NCBI RefSeq assembly: GCF_001680005.1
Contig: NC_033565.1
Coordinates: forward strand, 229,501-293,500
Direction: 5' to 3'
Length of the DNA stretch: 64,000 nt
Source of the DNA: Plasmodium coatneyi
Taxonomy: Eukaryota > Apicomplexa > Aconoidasida > Haemosporida > Plasmodiidae
Positions 42,996-53,689 of the stretch are shown here, in pieces. The notes under the pieces are model-generated. The model saw nothing but the letters and a program-made list of their open reading frames with translations, was not told the origin of the DNA and searched no databases. Numbering within the stretch: position 1 is the first letter of the stretch; each line of letters begins with the position of its first letter. The position numbers and the translations under genes were made by a program.

Positions 42996-45894
42996 TTATC
43001 TAACATATGGGACAGAATATTCAGATGGGTCCGTTATTGAACCTGTTGCTGTCGAACCAATGGTTGTTGAATATTCGATAGAATCTTCCCCAAACTCATT
43101 AATTTCTCTTCTAAGGAAACTCCCTTCCCTTTTTTTTCTTCCACTTCCTCTACTGTTGCTGCTACTTCCCCCTCCAAAAAAAGAATTACGTAATCCAGAA
43201 AATAAATTGGTATACTAAAATAAAAAAAAAAGGGAAGGTCGAAGGCATTAGTAGCATATGTGTGTCACACATATGTATATATATAATGGAACACATGTAT
43301 ATATATATAATGCAGCACATTGTTCCTCATTTCCTACTGCACATATAAAAGAGAGTAAATATGAATAATATTGTTATTACTCATATTTTCAACTTAATGA
43401 TAATTATAACTTACCTTGTATAAGAGGGAAGCAATTAATGGAATTGCTACTGCTACGGCAGCTCCAGAAGAGATGGTTGCAGTGGTGGGAAAGGTGGAAG
43501 AGGTTTCCGCTATTTCTGGGAGTGTCCGCACCGCTTTGGATTGTAGTTGTCCCCCTGAAGATACTGCTGCAGCAGCGGCAGCCGCCGCAGCCGGAGTACC
43601 AGCACCAACAATACCACCTACCCCTGGAACACCACCTACAGCTGGAAAAGCACCTGGACCCTGCTCATCTGTTTCACCCTTATCACCCCTTGGACCCTGT
43701 GGACCTGCGGGTCCACGTGCACCAACTGGACCTACTGGACCTGCGGGACCTGTTTCACCCGTATCACCTTTTTCACCTTTTGGTTCTAAATAATGAATAA
43801 TAAAAAATTATGCAAAATGTGTGTTCAAAATATAATGAAGAAAATATTATCAACCTAGGATGGTATGTGCTCCTCCTAGGATGGGGTGGAGGTACATGTG
43901 CACCCATAACAGGGGTGCACCACCTGTGGGGTGCAGGTGCTTCCCTTTTTTTGCATGTGTTCGACATTCCTCTTTTCTGTGCAATAATAATAATATATAT
44001 TCCTAATTATAGACATATTTTTTATTATGTGCTCCCTTCACTTGCCCTACTTCCTTTTTTTTATTTGTCTTACCTGATGCAGATCTTAAAGATGGTGATG
44101 GTCCTGTTTCAGGGCATGCTAATGTTGGTAGTTCCTTCGGTTGGGAGAATTCCCCATCCTCCCTGTTCTTCCCACTGTTAAATGCGGTACAATATGTATC
44201 CCCGCCAGTTCCTGGGCAATTTCGACTTAACTCCGAATGTGCTGATTTAGCATCGTCGTACGCCTCTGTGCACTTTTCCTCCTTGCAATAATTGTGACAC
44301 TCTTTCGTCCCTATTAATTTCTTATAGTTATAGTAATAGTCGTGTATTATTTTGGCCTTTTTGAAACGATCCTTAAAAATACTTCCGTATAAATTAGTGC
44401 AGTTATTCTTGCATTGGAAAAGCTTGAGTTGTTCGTAAATTGCCTCCATAAGCGGTGAAAACTGGATTACTGTCTGAAATTTTTCGTTATTTATTTTATC
44501 ACCTAACCAATAATAGAAGAAGTAACAGGGGTCATAGTAGGATGGGCTGTCCTTCTTCATGTTACATGAGTTATAATAGTTTTTTATAATTTTATTGGCC
44601 AAGGTCTCATTCTTTAATACACCATTGCTCCAAACGTCCAATACGTTCAACACATTAGTCCTTACGCTCTGTTCGCAGTACGGCTGCTTCCTATCCTGCC
44701 CGGAGCAGTCAGGTCTCCCTTTTAATCTATCGTACACTCCCTCTGAGGGCAATGTAATTGTACCTTCTTTCCCCTAAGAAAATATATAGAATTGGTGACA
44801 TAGGGAATAGTAACATATATATATATAAGTGCTTTCTATGTGCATTTCTACATTCCTCTTTTATTATGCATACAGTATTTTATGCATATTATATTCATTA
44901 TATTCATAATATTTATAATATTGTATGCATACACGCTACGTAAGGAGGGGACCAACCTGTGATGCTCCTGCCGCTGCTGATGTCGCTGATGCTGCTTTGA
45001 CGTTCTCACCAGGTTGGCAAGTTAATTCCTGTGGTTTCCCATATTCCTTGCTCCCATTTCTCTTGTTATATTCTTCACAATATGGTTCTCCCCCAGCGTT
45101 TATGCAATATGAAATCAACTGTGAATATGCTGTTTCAGCTGCCTGGAAAGAATACCTCCATTTGTCAATATTGTAATAATTATAACATTCCTCGCCATTT
45201 TGTATTTTACTATGGTTATAATACCAATCAAATACCTCCTTAGCCTTTTCGAATCTGTCTTCGGCAATATTAGAGTATATTTCAGAGCATTCAATTCCAC
45301 ATGGGAAACTCTTCAGTTTATCATAAATTGCCTTCATAACCAGTTTAAAATAGCCTTCTGTTTTAAATTTCACTTTTACTTTGTCACCTAACCAATAGTA
45401 GAAGAAGGCACAACGATCATAATCGCCCAGAGAAATGAAATCTTCATTCCGATCGTTACATACGGAACAGTAGTTTTTTGCAATTTTACTAGCCACATCC
45501 CAATTTTGCCCTTGGTACGAGTGCAATGAATTTTTCACTTCTCCTTCCAGATCACTAGGGTTCTTCCGTCCCCCCCGAAAAGTACAACTTCTTCCTTCTC
45601 TTTCCGCTTCGAATTTAGCATATATGTCATCTGAGGGTAATGAAAATGGAGCTTGACCCTGCTAAAAATATAATTGGTAATATGAAATGGAACATGTGTA
45701 AAAAATGGATATTTCTATATGTGTGCATTCTTTCCATATTATTATTTACTGCACTATGCACAAATTACTATACATACATTATATATATAAATGTCTATGT
45801 TGTAAGAAGGAAGGAAAGTTGTGTTAGGGGTGGTAGGGTGGAAGGAAGGGAAGCAACAGGTCCCTTCAGTGTTGTTACTTACCCCTGGACTCAT
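42996..45894 (-). CDS. KIR: KIR6: two-domain KIR variant protein with collagen I-like and elastin-like stalk, five exons
   Basis: Predicted 668-residue KIR. Exons (minus strand) 45894-45883 (MSPG, donor GTAAGT), 45661-44957, 44773-44074, 43785-43415 and 43214-42996. Phases are 0,0,1,0. Domain 1 opens SLPSDDIYAKFEAE and has CAFFYYWLGDKV. Domain 2 opens TLPSEGVYDRLKGR and has CYFFYYWLGDKI. Exon 4 is the stalk: 12 Gly-X-Y triplets (about 476-511) matching collagen alpha-1(I), a Gly/Val-rich block plus nine Ala (about 518-546) like tropoelastin, and the transmembrane helix (about 578-595, ending LLYK). The last exon starts YTNLFSGLRNSF and ends EYSVPYVR, as in KIR3. Exon 2 may start at 45658 instead (adjacent AG). 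The GTTGGT donor of exon 2 is weak. Domain exons are joined because only one plausible first exon exists. Confidence 0.78.
43565..43651 (-). other. tropoelastin-like segment in KIR6
   Basis: Reads AFPAVGGVPGVGGIVGAGTP followed by nine Ala. Recalled human tropoelastin has PGVPGAIPGIGGIAGVGTP followed by a ten-Ala run. The order Gly-Ile/Val-Gly-Gly-Ile, Gly-x-Gly-Thr-Pro, poly-Ala is shared, which is more than composition alone. The same block occurs in KIR1. Confidence 0.65.
43670..43777 (-). other. collagen alpha-1(I)-like segment in KIR6
   Basis: Twelve Gly-X-Y triplets. The core GPVGARGPAGPQGPRGDKGE, followed by T-x-EQG, agrees residue for residue with the C-terminal part of the collagen alpha-1(I) triple helix as I remember it, and the preceding GETGPAG also occurs there. 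The Gly after GET is replaced by Asp, which ends the triplet run. Confidence 0.85.
43850..43950 (-). repeat. CCATCCTAGG and GGTGCACC elements in KIR6 intron 3
   Basis: On the minus strand the intron before the mimic exon carries GGTGCACC-type palindromic pieces and CCATCCTAGGAGGAGCACAT. Both are shared with KIR3 introns. Confidence 0.7.
45800..45860 (-). repeat. minisatellite-family units in KIR6 intron 1
   Basis: Plus strand reads GTTAGGGGTGGTAGGGTGG then AAGGAAGGG, so relative to the gene it is the CCTTCC/CCACC/CCTAAC orientation, as in the introns of KIR1, KIR5 (intron 1) and KIR7. Confidence 0.65.
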
Positions 45895-46970
45895 TGTGTG
45901 TATATATTCTTGTATATAGTAAATTTCTATGGAAGTTGCTTCCCTTATTTATTCATGAAGGGAATATAAATAAATATGCTAACACTTTTTCACTTATATA
46001 TTCCAAGTGGGGCTCAACATTAAGAAGTATATATATGTATCAAATTTTTGTACTACTTCCTCCTTTCTTAATAAAGATGCGTAATCCTTCACTTTCCAAT
46101 TATGATTACACACACTACATACGTACGTGCTAAATCATTAGGGACATTTTATTAAGGTAAGGCTAAGAGCGGGCGTACTAATGAACGAACAAGCAAAGAA
46201 TAAAAAAATAATGGATCGAAGGAATCAAACTCCTCCTTATTTTCAATCTGTGTACCTATGTATTATATTTTTGTGCATTATATTTCTTTGTGCACATTCT
46301 GTGTACATTGTGCATGCTTGTTCGTTTGGAATATTATATTATTATTATGTACACTTCTCTCTTATTATGTATATAAGCACACCTTTTTTCTATTTGATGA
46401 AAAATTTTCACATGTACTACATACTTTTACATTTTATTGTTATGTTTAAAGGGGAGAGTTAATTCAAAAATTGTTAATACATGCACGTATTGCATAATTC
46501 AAACAAAAAAAAGGATCACACTCTTCCCTATACCCTTCTAGCTTTTCGTACAATGTGCACATTCTTCTATATGCTCAGGGAAGAGTGCACATTTACAAAA
46601 TAAATAAGAGGAGTTCAGTACAAAAATATATATTCATTTTGTTCAAAAGAGAGAGTGAAAATTCTGTTTCTGTTGGTGTGCACGCACATTCCTGCAGTAT
46701 ATAGCTGCTCTAGAAGAACCCTTCTCTCTTTCACAGTTATAATAGCATTGTTATAATAAATTACAGCCTCTTCCTCTTTTACACCTTTCCTTATAATTAC
46801 ACTATAAACAACTTAAACAGAATATATATATTATATTATCTGACTTCCATTTTTACGCTCTTCTTAATCTATAGTATATTTTATAATCCACTTCACACCT
46901 TATATTCCTCCCTTCATTCATAATTATGTTACCGATAGTTCATTTATATACAGAATGTACCTTGCACCAA
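45895..46970. other. KIR6 upstream region
   Basis: AT-rich, no gene seen, between the KIR6 start and the telomere-like array. Confidence 0.5.
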
Positions 46971-47800
46971 GAATTAAAGATTTAAAGTTTAGGATTTCAA
47001 TGCTTAGGTTCTAGGAATTCTGCCTTTAGGGTTTAGGGTTCAGTGTTTAGGGTTCAGTGTTTAGGATTCAGTGTTTAGGGTTCAGCATATAGGGTTTAGC
47101 TCCTGGGGCTTTGGATTTAGGGTTTAGGGTTTAGGTTATAGGTTTCAGAGTTTAGATTATGGGTTTGAGGGTCTAGGTTTTAAGGATTAGAGTTTCAGGG
47201 TTCAGGTTTTTGTGTGTAGGTTTAGTGTCTAGGTTTAGTATCTAGGTTTATTATCTGCGTTTATTATCTAGGTTTAGTGTTCACGGTTTAGGGTTCAGCG
47301 CCTACGATTCAGGATTTAGGGTTTCATTGTTTAGGATTTAAGATTTAGGGTTTACGGTTTAGGGCTTAGTTTTAGAGGTCTAACATTTAGCGTTCAGAGT
47401 GCAGGGCTTGTGTTTAGTGTTCAGGGTTTGAGGATTCAGTGTTTGAGGATTCAGGGTTTGAGGATTCAGGGTTTGAGGATTCAGGGTTTGAGGATTCAGG
47501 GTTTGAGGATTCAGGGTTTGAGGATTCAGGTTTTACCCTTCAGGGTTTGAGGATTCAGGATTTTACGGTTCAGGGCTTAGAGTTTAGGGTTTAGGGTTTA
47601 GGATTTAGGCTTTAGGGTTTAGAGTTTAGGGTTTACGGTTTGTAGTTTAGGGTTTAGGGTTTAGGGTTTAGGGTTTAGGGTTTAGGGTTCAGGGTTTAGG
47701 GTTTAGGGATTAGGGTCCAGGGTTTAGGGTTCAGGGTGTAGGACTTAGATTTAGGGTTTAGGTTTTGGGGTTCAGGGTTTAGGGTTCAGGGATTAGGGTT
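46971..47800 (+). repeat. interstitial telomere-like repeats, TTTAGGG orientation
   Basis: About 800 bases of GGGTTTAG, GGGTTCAG and related heptamers, with a run of near-perfect TTTAGGG units at 47643-47710 and tandem GAGGATTCAGGGTTT units at 47420-47530. This is the right-end orientation of a chromosome, opposite to the array at 37.2-37.7 kb. Confidence 0.93.
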
Positions 47801-47879
47801 TCTTCTACACGGACAATATTTACCAGATAAGGTGTTCTTCAGGAAATGTAACTGTAGAATTTAATGCCTGAAGACTAAT

Positions 47880-48200
47880 AGCCAAACCTAAAAATCTAAG
47901 TCCTAAATCCTAAATCCTGAACCCCTAACTCTCAACTTTCAACCTTAAACTGTGAACTCTAAGCCCTAAATAAAGAACCGAAAACACTGAACCTTAAATC
48001 CTGAATCCCGTGCCTCGCATCCCGTACACCAAACTCTGAACCTTTATCTTTGAACCCTAAAGGCCGAACCCTAAAACCTCAAACGTAAAGCCTAAACTCT
48101 AAATCTAAGCCCTACGCCCTGACCCCTAAACCCTGGACCCTAAACTCCAAACCGTAAACCCTAAACTCTAAGCCCTAAACCCGTAAACCTTAAATCCGAC
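47880..48200 (+). repeat. interstitial telomere-like repeats, CCCTAAA orientation
   Basis: Degenerate CCTAAA/CCCTGAAC/CCCTAAAC units immediately after the TTTAGGG array, with an 80-base non-repeat joint around 47800-47880. The two arrays therefore meet like fused telomeres. Confidence 0.9.
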
Positions 48201-49129
48201 TTCTTATACCCGATGTATTTACTCATTTAAACCTCGTGAAGTTCCTGTAATTCAAAATATTTGGAATTACGGACAACTTAGGTCTTCTACCTCTTGTAAA
48301 CTAAAAAAAAAGTGTAACACCTTGTTATGTAAAATATAATAAGGATTAAATTGGTAAGGGTAGTGTTGAAAGGGTGTAATATGTATTATATATGAATGAT
48401 ATTTTAATGTTGTAACCGTCGGAAGGAATGAAGTAAAATGTAATACATGAATATATGAGAAATATATAATATGGTTTTAGAGGAGTAGGGAGGTTTGAGG
48501 TGACAACTTTTTAGGTGGGGTATAGGATATGCACACTTCCCTCTATATAATTGAGAGGCTTTCAATAAATGCTCATACATATGGAAGCAGTCGGGAAGGG
48601 AGTAGAAAAGAATAACGCTCTCCATATGTTAGGAATATATTACATATATAATTGTACGTTAAACAACTCTTTAGCCAATGGTCCCCCTCCCCCTCACCTC
48701 TTCCTTCCTTCAAGTAACGTACAGCAATAAAGCACAACACTAGTAAAATATGGAATAAGTAAATGGTACACATGTATGTATGTGAAAATTCCTTGTAAAA
48801 AGGAAAGGAAATGGAAAGTGATATCACATTATTACATATATATATATATATATATATATGAATGTTGAAAATTGTATAAAATAATAGTACAGTATTCTAA
48901 GGAATCTTATACAATCTAATAATATAGTGCATGAAGGAAAGGATCATATGGGAATTTAAGATTCCTTCCTCTTCCTGTGACCCTTCCTTTTCGTTCTTTC
49001 CATTTAGTTGTTCTTATATATATTTTGCTCATAAATATATATTGTTCGTAAATATATATATATATTTTTTTTGTGTTCTTCCCTTTTGTACTTTAATAAT
49101 AAGGGGAGAAAGAGAAAGAAAGAGAATAA

Positions 49130-49202
49130 TTCGACATGCATTCATGTCGTAAGTCGACATACATGTCATAAGTCGACATACCTGTCATAATTCGACATAC
49201 AT
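49130..49202 (+). repeat. four copies of a 20-base unit with GTCGACATACATGTCATA
   Basis: Units such as AAGTCGACATACATGTCATA repeat head to tail with few changes. The unit contains the palindromes GTCGAC and ACATGT and can fold on itself. Confidence 0.8.
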
Positions 49203-49526
49203 ACATATGTATATATGTATAATAAAGTATCGCTGCTGCTGTTCGAGGAATTATATGAAAAATATATGTGTATACACTAATTAAAGGAAGAAGAATTAAA
49301 AGTTTGATGCTCCATATATTCATATTCATAATTATTATAAAATAAACACAAAGCATACATTTCTTTTTTTCCTAAATATATGAACAACACAACCCTCTTT
49401 AAAGAAGGAAGAAGCCTATTATTATACACATATATATACAACAGGAAAATATACAACAAAACCTTTTAACACAAAATTCACATTCCACATACATATACAG
49501 GAAGTGTATATATTTGAACAGGAACA

Positions 49527-49622
49527 ACAGCAGCAACACAACCTTTTAACACAACCTTTTAACACAACCCTTTTTAACACAACCCTTTTTAACACAACCT
49601 TTTAACACAACCTTTTTAACAT
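49527..49622 (+). repeat. tandem CAACCTTTTTAACA units
   Basis: Six or seven units of ACACAACCTTTTAAC or ACACAACCCTTTTTAAC in direct tandem, ending about 40 bases before the KIR7 start codon. Confidence 0.85.
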
Positions 49623-49659
49623 ATAAATTTACCATATATGAATAATACATACATAAACA

Positions 49660-51314
49660 ATGTCAGCAGGAGGGGTAAAAAAAGAATTTATAGTATTTTA
49701 AGTCTGTTTAGCATGTTCATGCATAGACGTGATGTACGCTAAATGCCGTACGCAATAGAATAGAATCACTGAAAGTAAATGGAGGAACATGTACACTTAC
49801 TTATTTTCACTTCTTTGACAATTACATTTGTAGGAACCACTTTCAAAACAGTTACCTTCAGAAATATTGTTCTATGATCCATTCTCTAGGACCAAGAAGA
49901 TATATGAGACTGATTGCGCGCAGGGTGCACACGTTAGTCTAGATTTACCTAGTATTCTAGGAGAAAGAGCGCATAAAATTAAGAATGCCTACTGTTTTGT
50001 GTCTGGACTGCATGGGTACGAGGGCTATACACTATATAAGGGGCGATGGCATTTCCTTTACTATTGGATTGGAGAACAAATATGGGACGCACTGAAGAGT
50101 GACACAAGTAAAACTGGCCAGTTTGCGGGCTGCATGAAGGCGGTTTGCGAAGTTATAAAGACTAAATGTACTACTGAAGGTGATAATGGAAGTCGAGAAT
50201 GTAAACTTATTTGCTCTGAGAACCTTGACAGAGAAATTTTCCTCCATAGGAAAACATTATTCGATTATTATTATGACTATAATGATATACGGGATTATGT
50301 AGAGAGTGGTAAGGCTGACTGTAAAGTGAAATGGCCCAGTTACAGGAGGAACATTGAAACAGCATGTAAAGAATTGAAAAAATATTGCGCATCCCCAGAT
50401 GGGGTAGGTAAAAAGAGTAATGATCCGTACTGTACAGAATCATATCAGGACGATGAAGATTCCTGTACGTTGATGCTACCAAAATTACAGTGTGAATCAG
50501 GAACTAAACCACAAGACATAGAAGAGGACAATATTCCATGTTTCATAACGCCCGGACCAATTTCATCAGACGAAGCTGTTCGTTCTGCCACAACAAAAGC
50601 ATCTATTTCTTCCATTTTGGGCACCCTAGGATTAACGTTCGTCCCTTTCCTGCTATATAAGGTAAAATTATAATGACAATTATAGTTAAAATTTAAATAT
50701 TAAGAATATAATTCCCTTCCTCCTTTAACCGAACTAACAACCTTCCTTCCACCTACCACCCATAACAACCTTCCTTCCACTACCCACCCTAACAACCTCC
50801 CTTCCACCCTACCACCTAACAACCTTCCCTTCCACCAACCACCACCTTAACAACCTTCCCTTCCACCAACCACCACCTTAACAACCTTCCCTTCCACCAC
50901 CCCAACAACATTCCTTCCACCTACCACACCTAAGACCCCTTCCTTACACCAACCCTAACAATCTTCCCTTCCACCAACCCAACAACATTCCTTCCAACAA
51001 CAACCTAACAACCCACCTACCACCCCTAGAAACCTTCATTCCTTCTTCCTTCCCTTCAGTATAAACCATGGTCTTCTTGGTTTGGTAACCACTCTTCTGG
51101 AGGAGGAAGAAAAAGAAGAAGAAGGTCCGCCAGGAATGAATTCGACACATTAACAGACGTCTCCACAGCAGATTCAACCATAGCAGATTCCACAGAAGTT
51201 TCCACCATATATGATAGATCACCCAAAAGAGCAACAAGAACAGGAACAAATGCCAATAATAATACTCCACCAGGCCATCATCAAAGAACGAATGTAGCTT
51301 ACGGTCGGATGTAA
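49660..51314 (+). CDS. KIR: KIR7: PIR/KIR variant protein, three exons
   Basis: Predicted 365-residue KIR. Exons 49660-49674 (MSAGG, donor GTAAAA), 49834-50661 and 51060-51314; both introns phase 0. Exon 2 opens EPLSKQLPSEILFYDP, then has HFLYYWIGEQI, KTLFDYYYDYND, many Cys, and a transmembrane helix (about 263-280) ending PFLLYK. The 84-residue tail ends NVAYGRM. Intron 2 is filled with the CCACC/AACAACC repeat. A nearer ATG at 49779 (MEEH) would leave only a 43-base intron with a weaker donor, so I prefer 49660. No stalk exon is present. Confidence 0.86.
50705..51050 (+). repeat. CTTCCACCAACCACCACCTTAACAACC minisatellite in KIR7 intron 2
   Basis: Most of the intron is direct repeats built from AACAACCTTCC and CCACCTACCACC pieces. 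Its complement is the 11.7-12.1 kb array. The last units lie just before the CTTCCCTTCAG acceptor, so the pyrimidine-rich repeat may serve as the splice polypyrimidine tract. Confidence 0.85.
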
Positions 51315-52950
51315 CATCCAAGGGTGAGAGGGGGAATGTTTCTTCCCTGGGTGAATACATAAATAAGTGCGAAATTCGTAAAATGTAGGGAGCAACATGA
51401 CATTTTTCCTTCTTTTTTTTTTTTCTTTCACCTATTTTGTGAGCGCAAAAGAGTTTTTACGGTACTATAAAATGTAACAACATCTGCTCACGAGGACGAG
51501 GTGGAGAAGGAAGAGGACCCTATTCATCCATCTTGATCTACACTTAACTCTGCTTTTTTTATTTCCGTATCCCCCATTTGGCAATATCTGCATACAAATT
51601 CACAGCGTGCTAACTTTCGAGCTACGATGAGGGAAACACATGCTTGTGTAGCAACTCACCCGATTTAAAAGCTCTCCAGATTAATTCTCATCCTCTAGTG
51701 AGTTCCCCCTTTCTTTCTTTCTTTTTCTTCCTTCCTTCCTTCCTTCCTTTCTTTTTTTTTTTTTTTTTTTTTTTTTTTTGCACCATGAGCGAACATTTAA
51801 AGGACCAAAGATTGGTTTGAGAATAAAAAAAAGGGGGAAGGACAAAATTAGGGAAAAAAAGAAAAGGTGAAAAAAAAAGGAATGAAAGGAAAAATAGAAA
51901 GATCCTTTTCCTTGGGAACGCGCAGAGCCTGCTCGGAGTCCTCGCAGGGAAGCGCCCATTCTCAAAAAGGGGGGGGAAGCCAAGCCCCACTGGGAACAAA
52001 ATTTTTCCCTCTCTTAAGTTACTTTGGCGACCATGGAAGCCCTATATATTTCGCTCACCCCCCAAGCGGACATAACAGGGGCGCGAAAAAAATCAAGATT
52101 ACAAAAAAAAAAAAAAAAAGGGAAAAAAGTCTTCCCTAAGCGGGGATAACTTCCTATAAGCGACAAGTCGTCCGTGTTGCCAAAAATGGTAGGGAGCAAT
52201 TTAAATTTACTGGTCCTACCTCCCACGTTACGCAACATTGCAAAGCGTACACATGCACAAGGAACCCTAAACATACAATTCGTGTTCTTATATACACGCG
52301 TACAGTCCCGCCATGCAATTATATGTCACCGTAACAAGCGGGAGTTACCTTTTCCTATTTTTTTGAAATTTCTTCCCCCGTCTCCCACTGCGGTAAAGCA
52401 AACATGCAGAACCTTCCCGCGCAGCTTATTTTTTTGCTCTAATTTCGTAGAGACGCAGCGTACCTTAAAAAAAAAAAAAAAGGCACAACTTCCCTTGTGT
52501 AAAGAACTGATCCTTGAACGAACCCAACCTTTTATGCATAACCCCCCATAACCACTTACTTAGCTACCCCCATATGTAGACTGCATTTTGACTTCCCCAC
52601 TACGTGGGGTCTCTCCCCATGGAGGCAAATAATAATATGTATTTTTTCTTACCGTCCTTTACTCACGAAGAATGTAATCCGCTTTAGAAAAAAAATTGGA
52701 AAATTTGCACTAACCGATTTGACACATGTAGGTCAAACAGAAAAAAAAAAAAAAAAGCTTACTGCCAAAACGTATTCCCCCTCGTATACAGATTTATGCC
52801 CAGGGAGCACGAAAATTATCTGTGTACTTTCCACGCCGGTACAAATAACAAAAACAAACAGCACAAACATATATGTTCGGATAATGCGCACTACACGTAA
52901 GTAGAACATAAAGCTACAATCCAACGAGTAGGAAGAAAAAAAAATTTTCA
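51315..52950. other. intergenic KIR7 to tRNA
   Basis: No gene seen. Has a pyrimidine-rich tract at 51708-51779 and several poly(A) tracts. This is the border back to the core-gene block. Confidence 0.5.
52933..52947 (-). terminator. RNA polymerase III T-run for tRNA-Arg
   Basis: On the minus strand a run of nine T (plus-strand A) starts a few bases past the tRNA 3' end, as required for Pol III release. Confidence 0.7.
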
Positions 52951-53022
52951 GACGGCGACGGGACTCGAACCCGCAATCTTCGGTTCCGAAGACCGACGCC
53001 TTATCCATTAGGCTACGCCGTC
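52951..53022 (-). tRNA. tRNA-Arg, anticodon UCG
   Basis: A 72-base cloverleaf on the minus strand. Acceptor GACGGCG pairs with CGCCGTC, the D stem is GCCT/AGGC, the anticodon stem is TCGGT/ACCGA with loop CTTCGGA (anticodon TCG), and the T arm is GCGGG-TTCGAGT-CCCGT. A-box (TAGCCTAATGG) and B-box (GGTTCGAGTCC) are intact and there is no intron. It decodes CGA. Confidence 0.97.
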
Positions 53023-53689
53023 ACTATAATGAAATTTGCAACGTGAACTCTTTATCGGATTTTTAATTGCCCCTATTATTTTGGTACTTTCCATTTGGTA
53101 CATATACTTGGCATTGTAAGGAAGAAATTTAAAGTCAATTGTGCCTTTTCTTTTTTTTTAAAAAAAAAAAAAAAGGGCTCCCTTTTTTGCTGCACGTTTG
53201 TTCTCACGTTGGCCAAAATTACGCCCCTTCGAGGCGCTCCTCAAGAGGCCGCAGGAAAATTTCGGCGCTCGCAAGCACAAGGACAGTTTGCCCATCCAGT
53301 AAATTGTTTATATGCCAATTTTATCACATTAAAATGAAAGATAGCGAAATAGAGTCAAATCAAACATGAAAAAATAAACATGTCGAAGCAAAATAATAAT
53401 GCGAAAATAAAGCGTCAAATTTACGAATGTTTGCCGCAAAATGCAGGGGAAAATAACAAAGGGAAAATCCAGCCCGCCGGCTTTCAACAAAGAACTAAAG
53501 TTAACGAACTCTAAACATTTTCATTAAAATGAAGAACAAACGAATTAAGCTTAAGAAAAAAAAAAAAAAAAAATATGCCCAAATTTAATATCCAAAGGAA
53601 CATATCTTTAACGAAAACAAATACCACCTGAATATGTACATACACATATATAACGCAGCATAAAATTGAAAAAGAGAAATCTGGCACAA
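53023..53689. other. intergenic, tRNA to 53.7 kb
   Basis: AT-rich with poly(A) tracts at 53160 and 53555. No gene seen. Confidence 0.5.

Larger units (their letters stand above)
48201..49659. other. KIR7 upstream region
   Basis: AT-rich, no gene. Contains a (TA)n run at about 48836-48858 and the two small tandem arrays listed separately. Confidence 0.5.

Noticed and set aside
46971..48200. CRISPR-like or other spacer-repeat array
   Set aside because: The units are contiguous degenerate telomere heptamers without unique spacers, in a eukaryotic genome.
49779..49790. Alternative KIR7 first exon MEEH
   Set aside because: It would leave a 43-base intron and uses a GTACAC donor. The upstream MSAGG|GTAAAA at 49660-49674 fits the other KIR genes better.
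8409..51314. CD99-like host mimicry in the KIR genes
   Set aside because: CD99-matching stretches are known in some KIR proteins, but I recognised none in these seven genes.
4807..51314. SICAvar exons
   Set aside because: None of the Cys-rich exons has the SICAvar domain layout or its final-exon pattern; all fit KIR/PIR.
52733..53008. 91-codon minus-strand frame across the tRNA
   Set aside because: It is the shadow of the tRNA gene and its A-rich flank.
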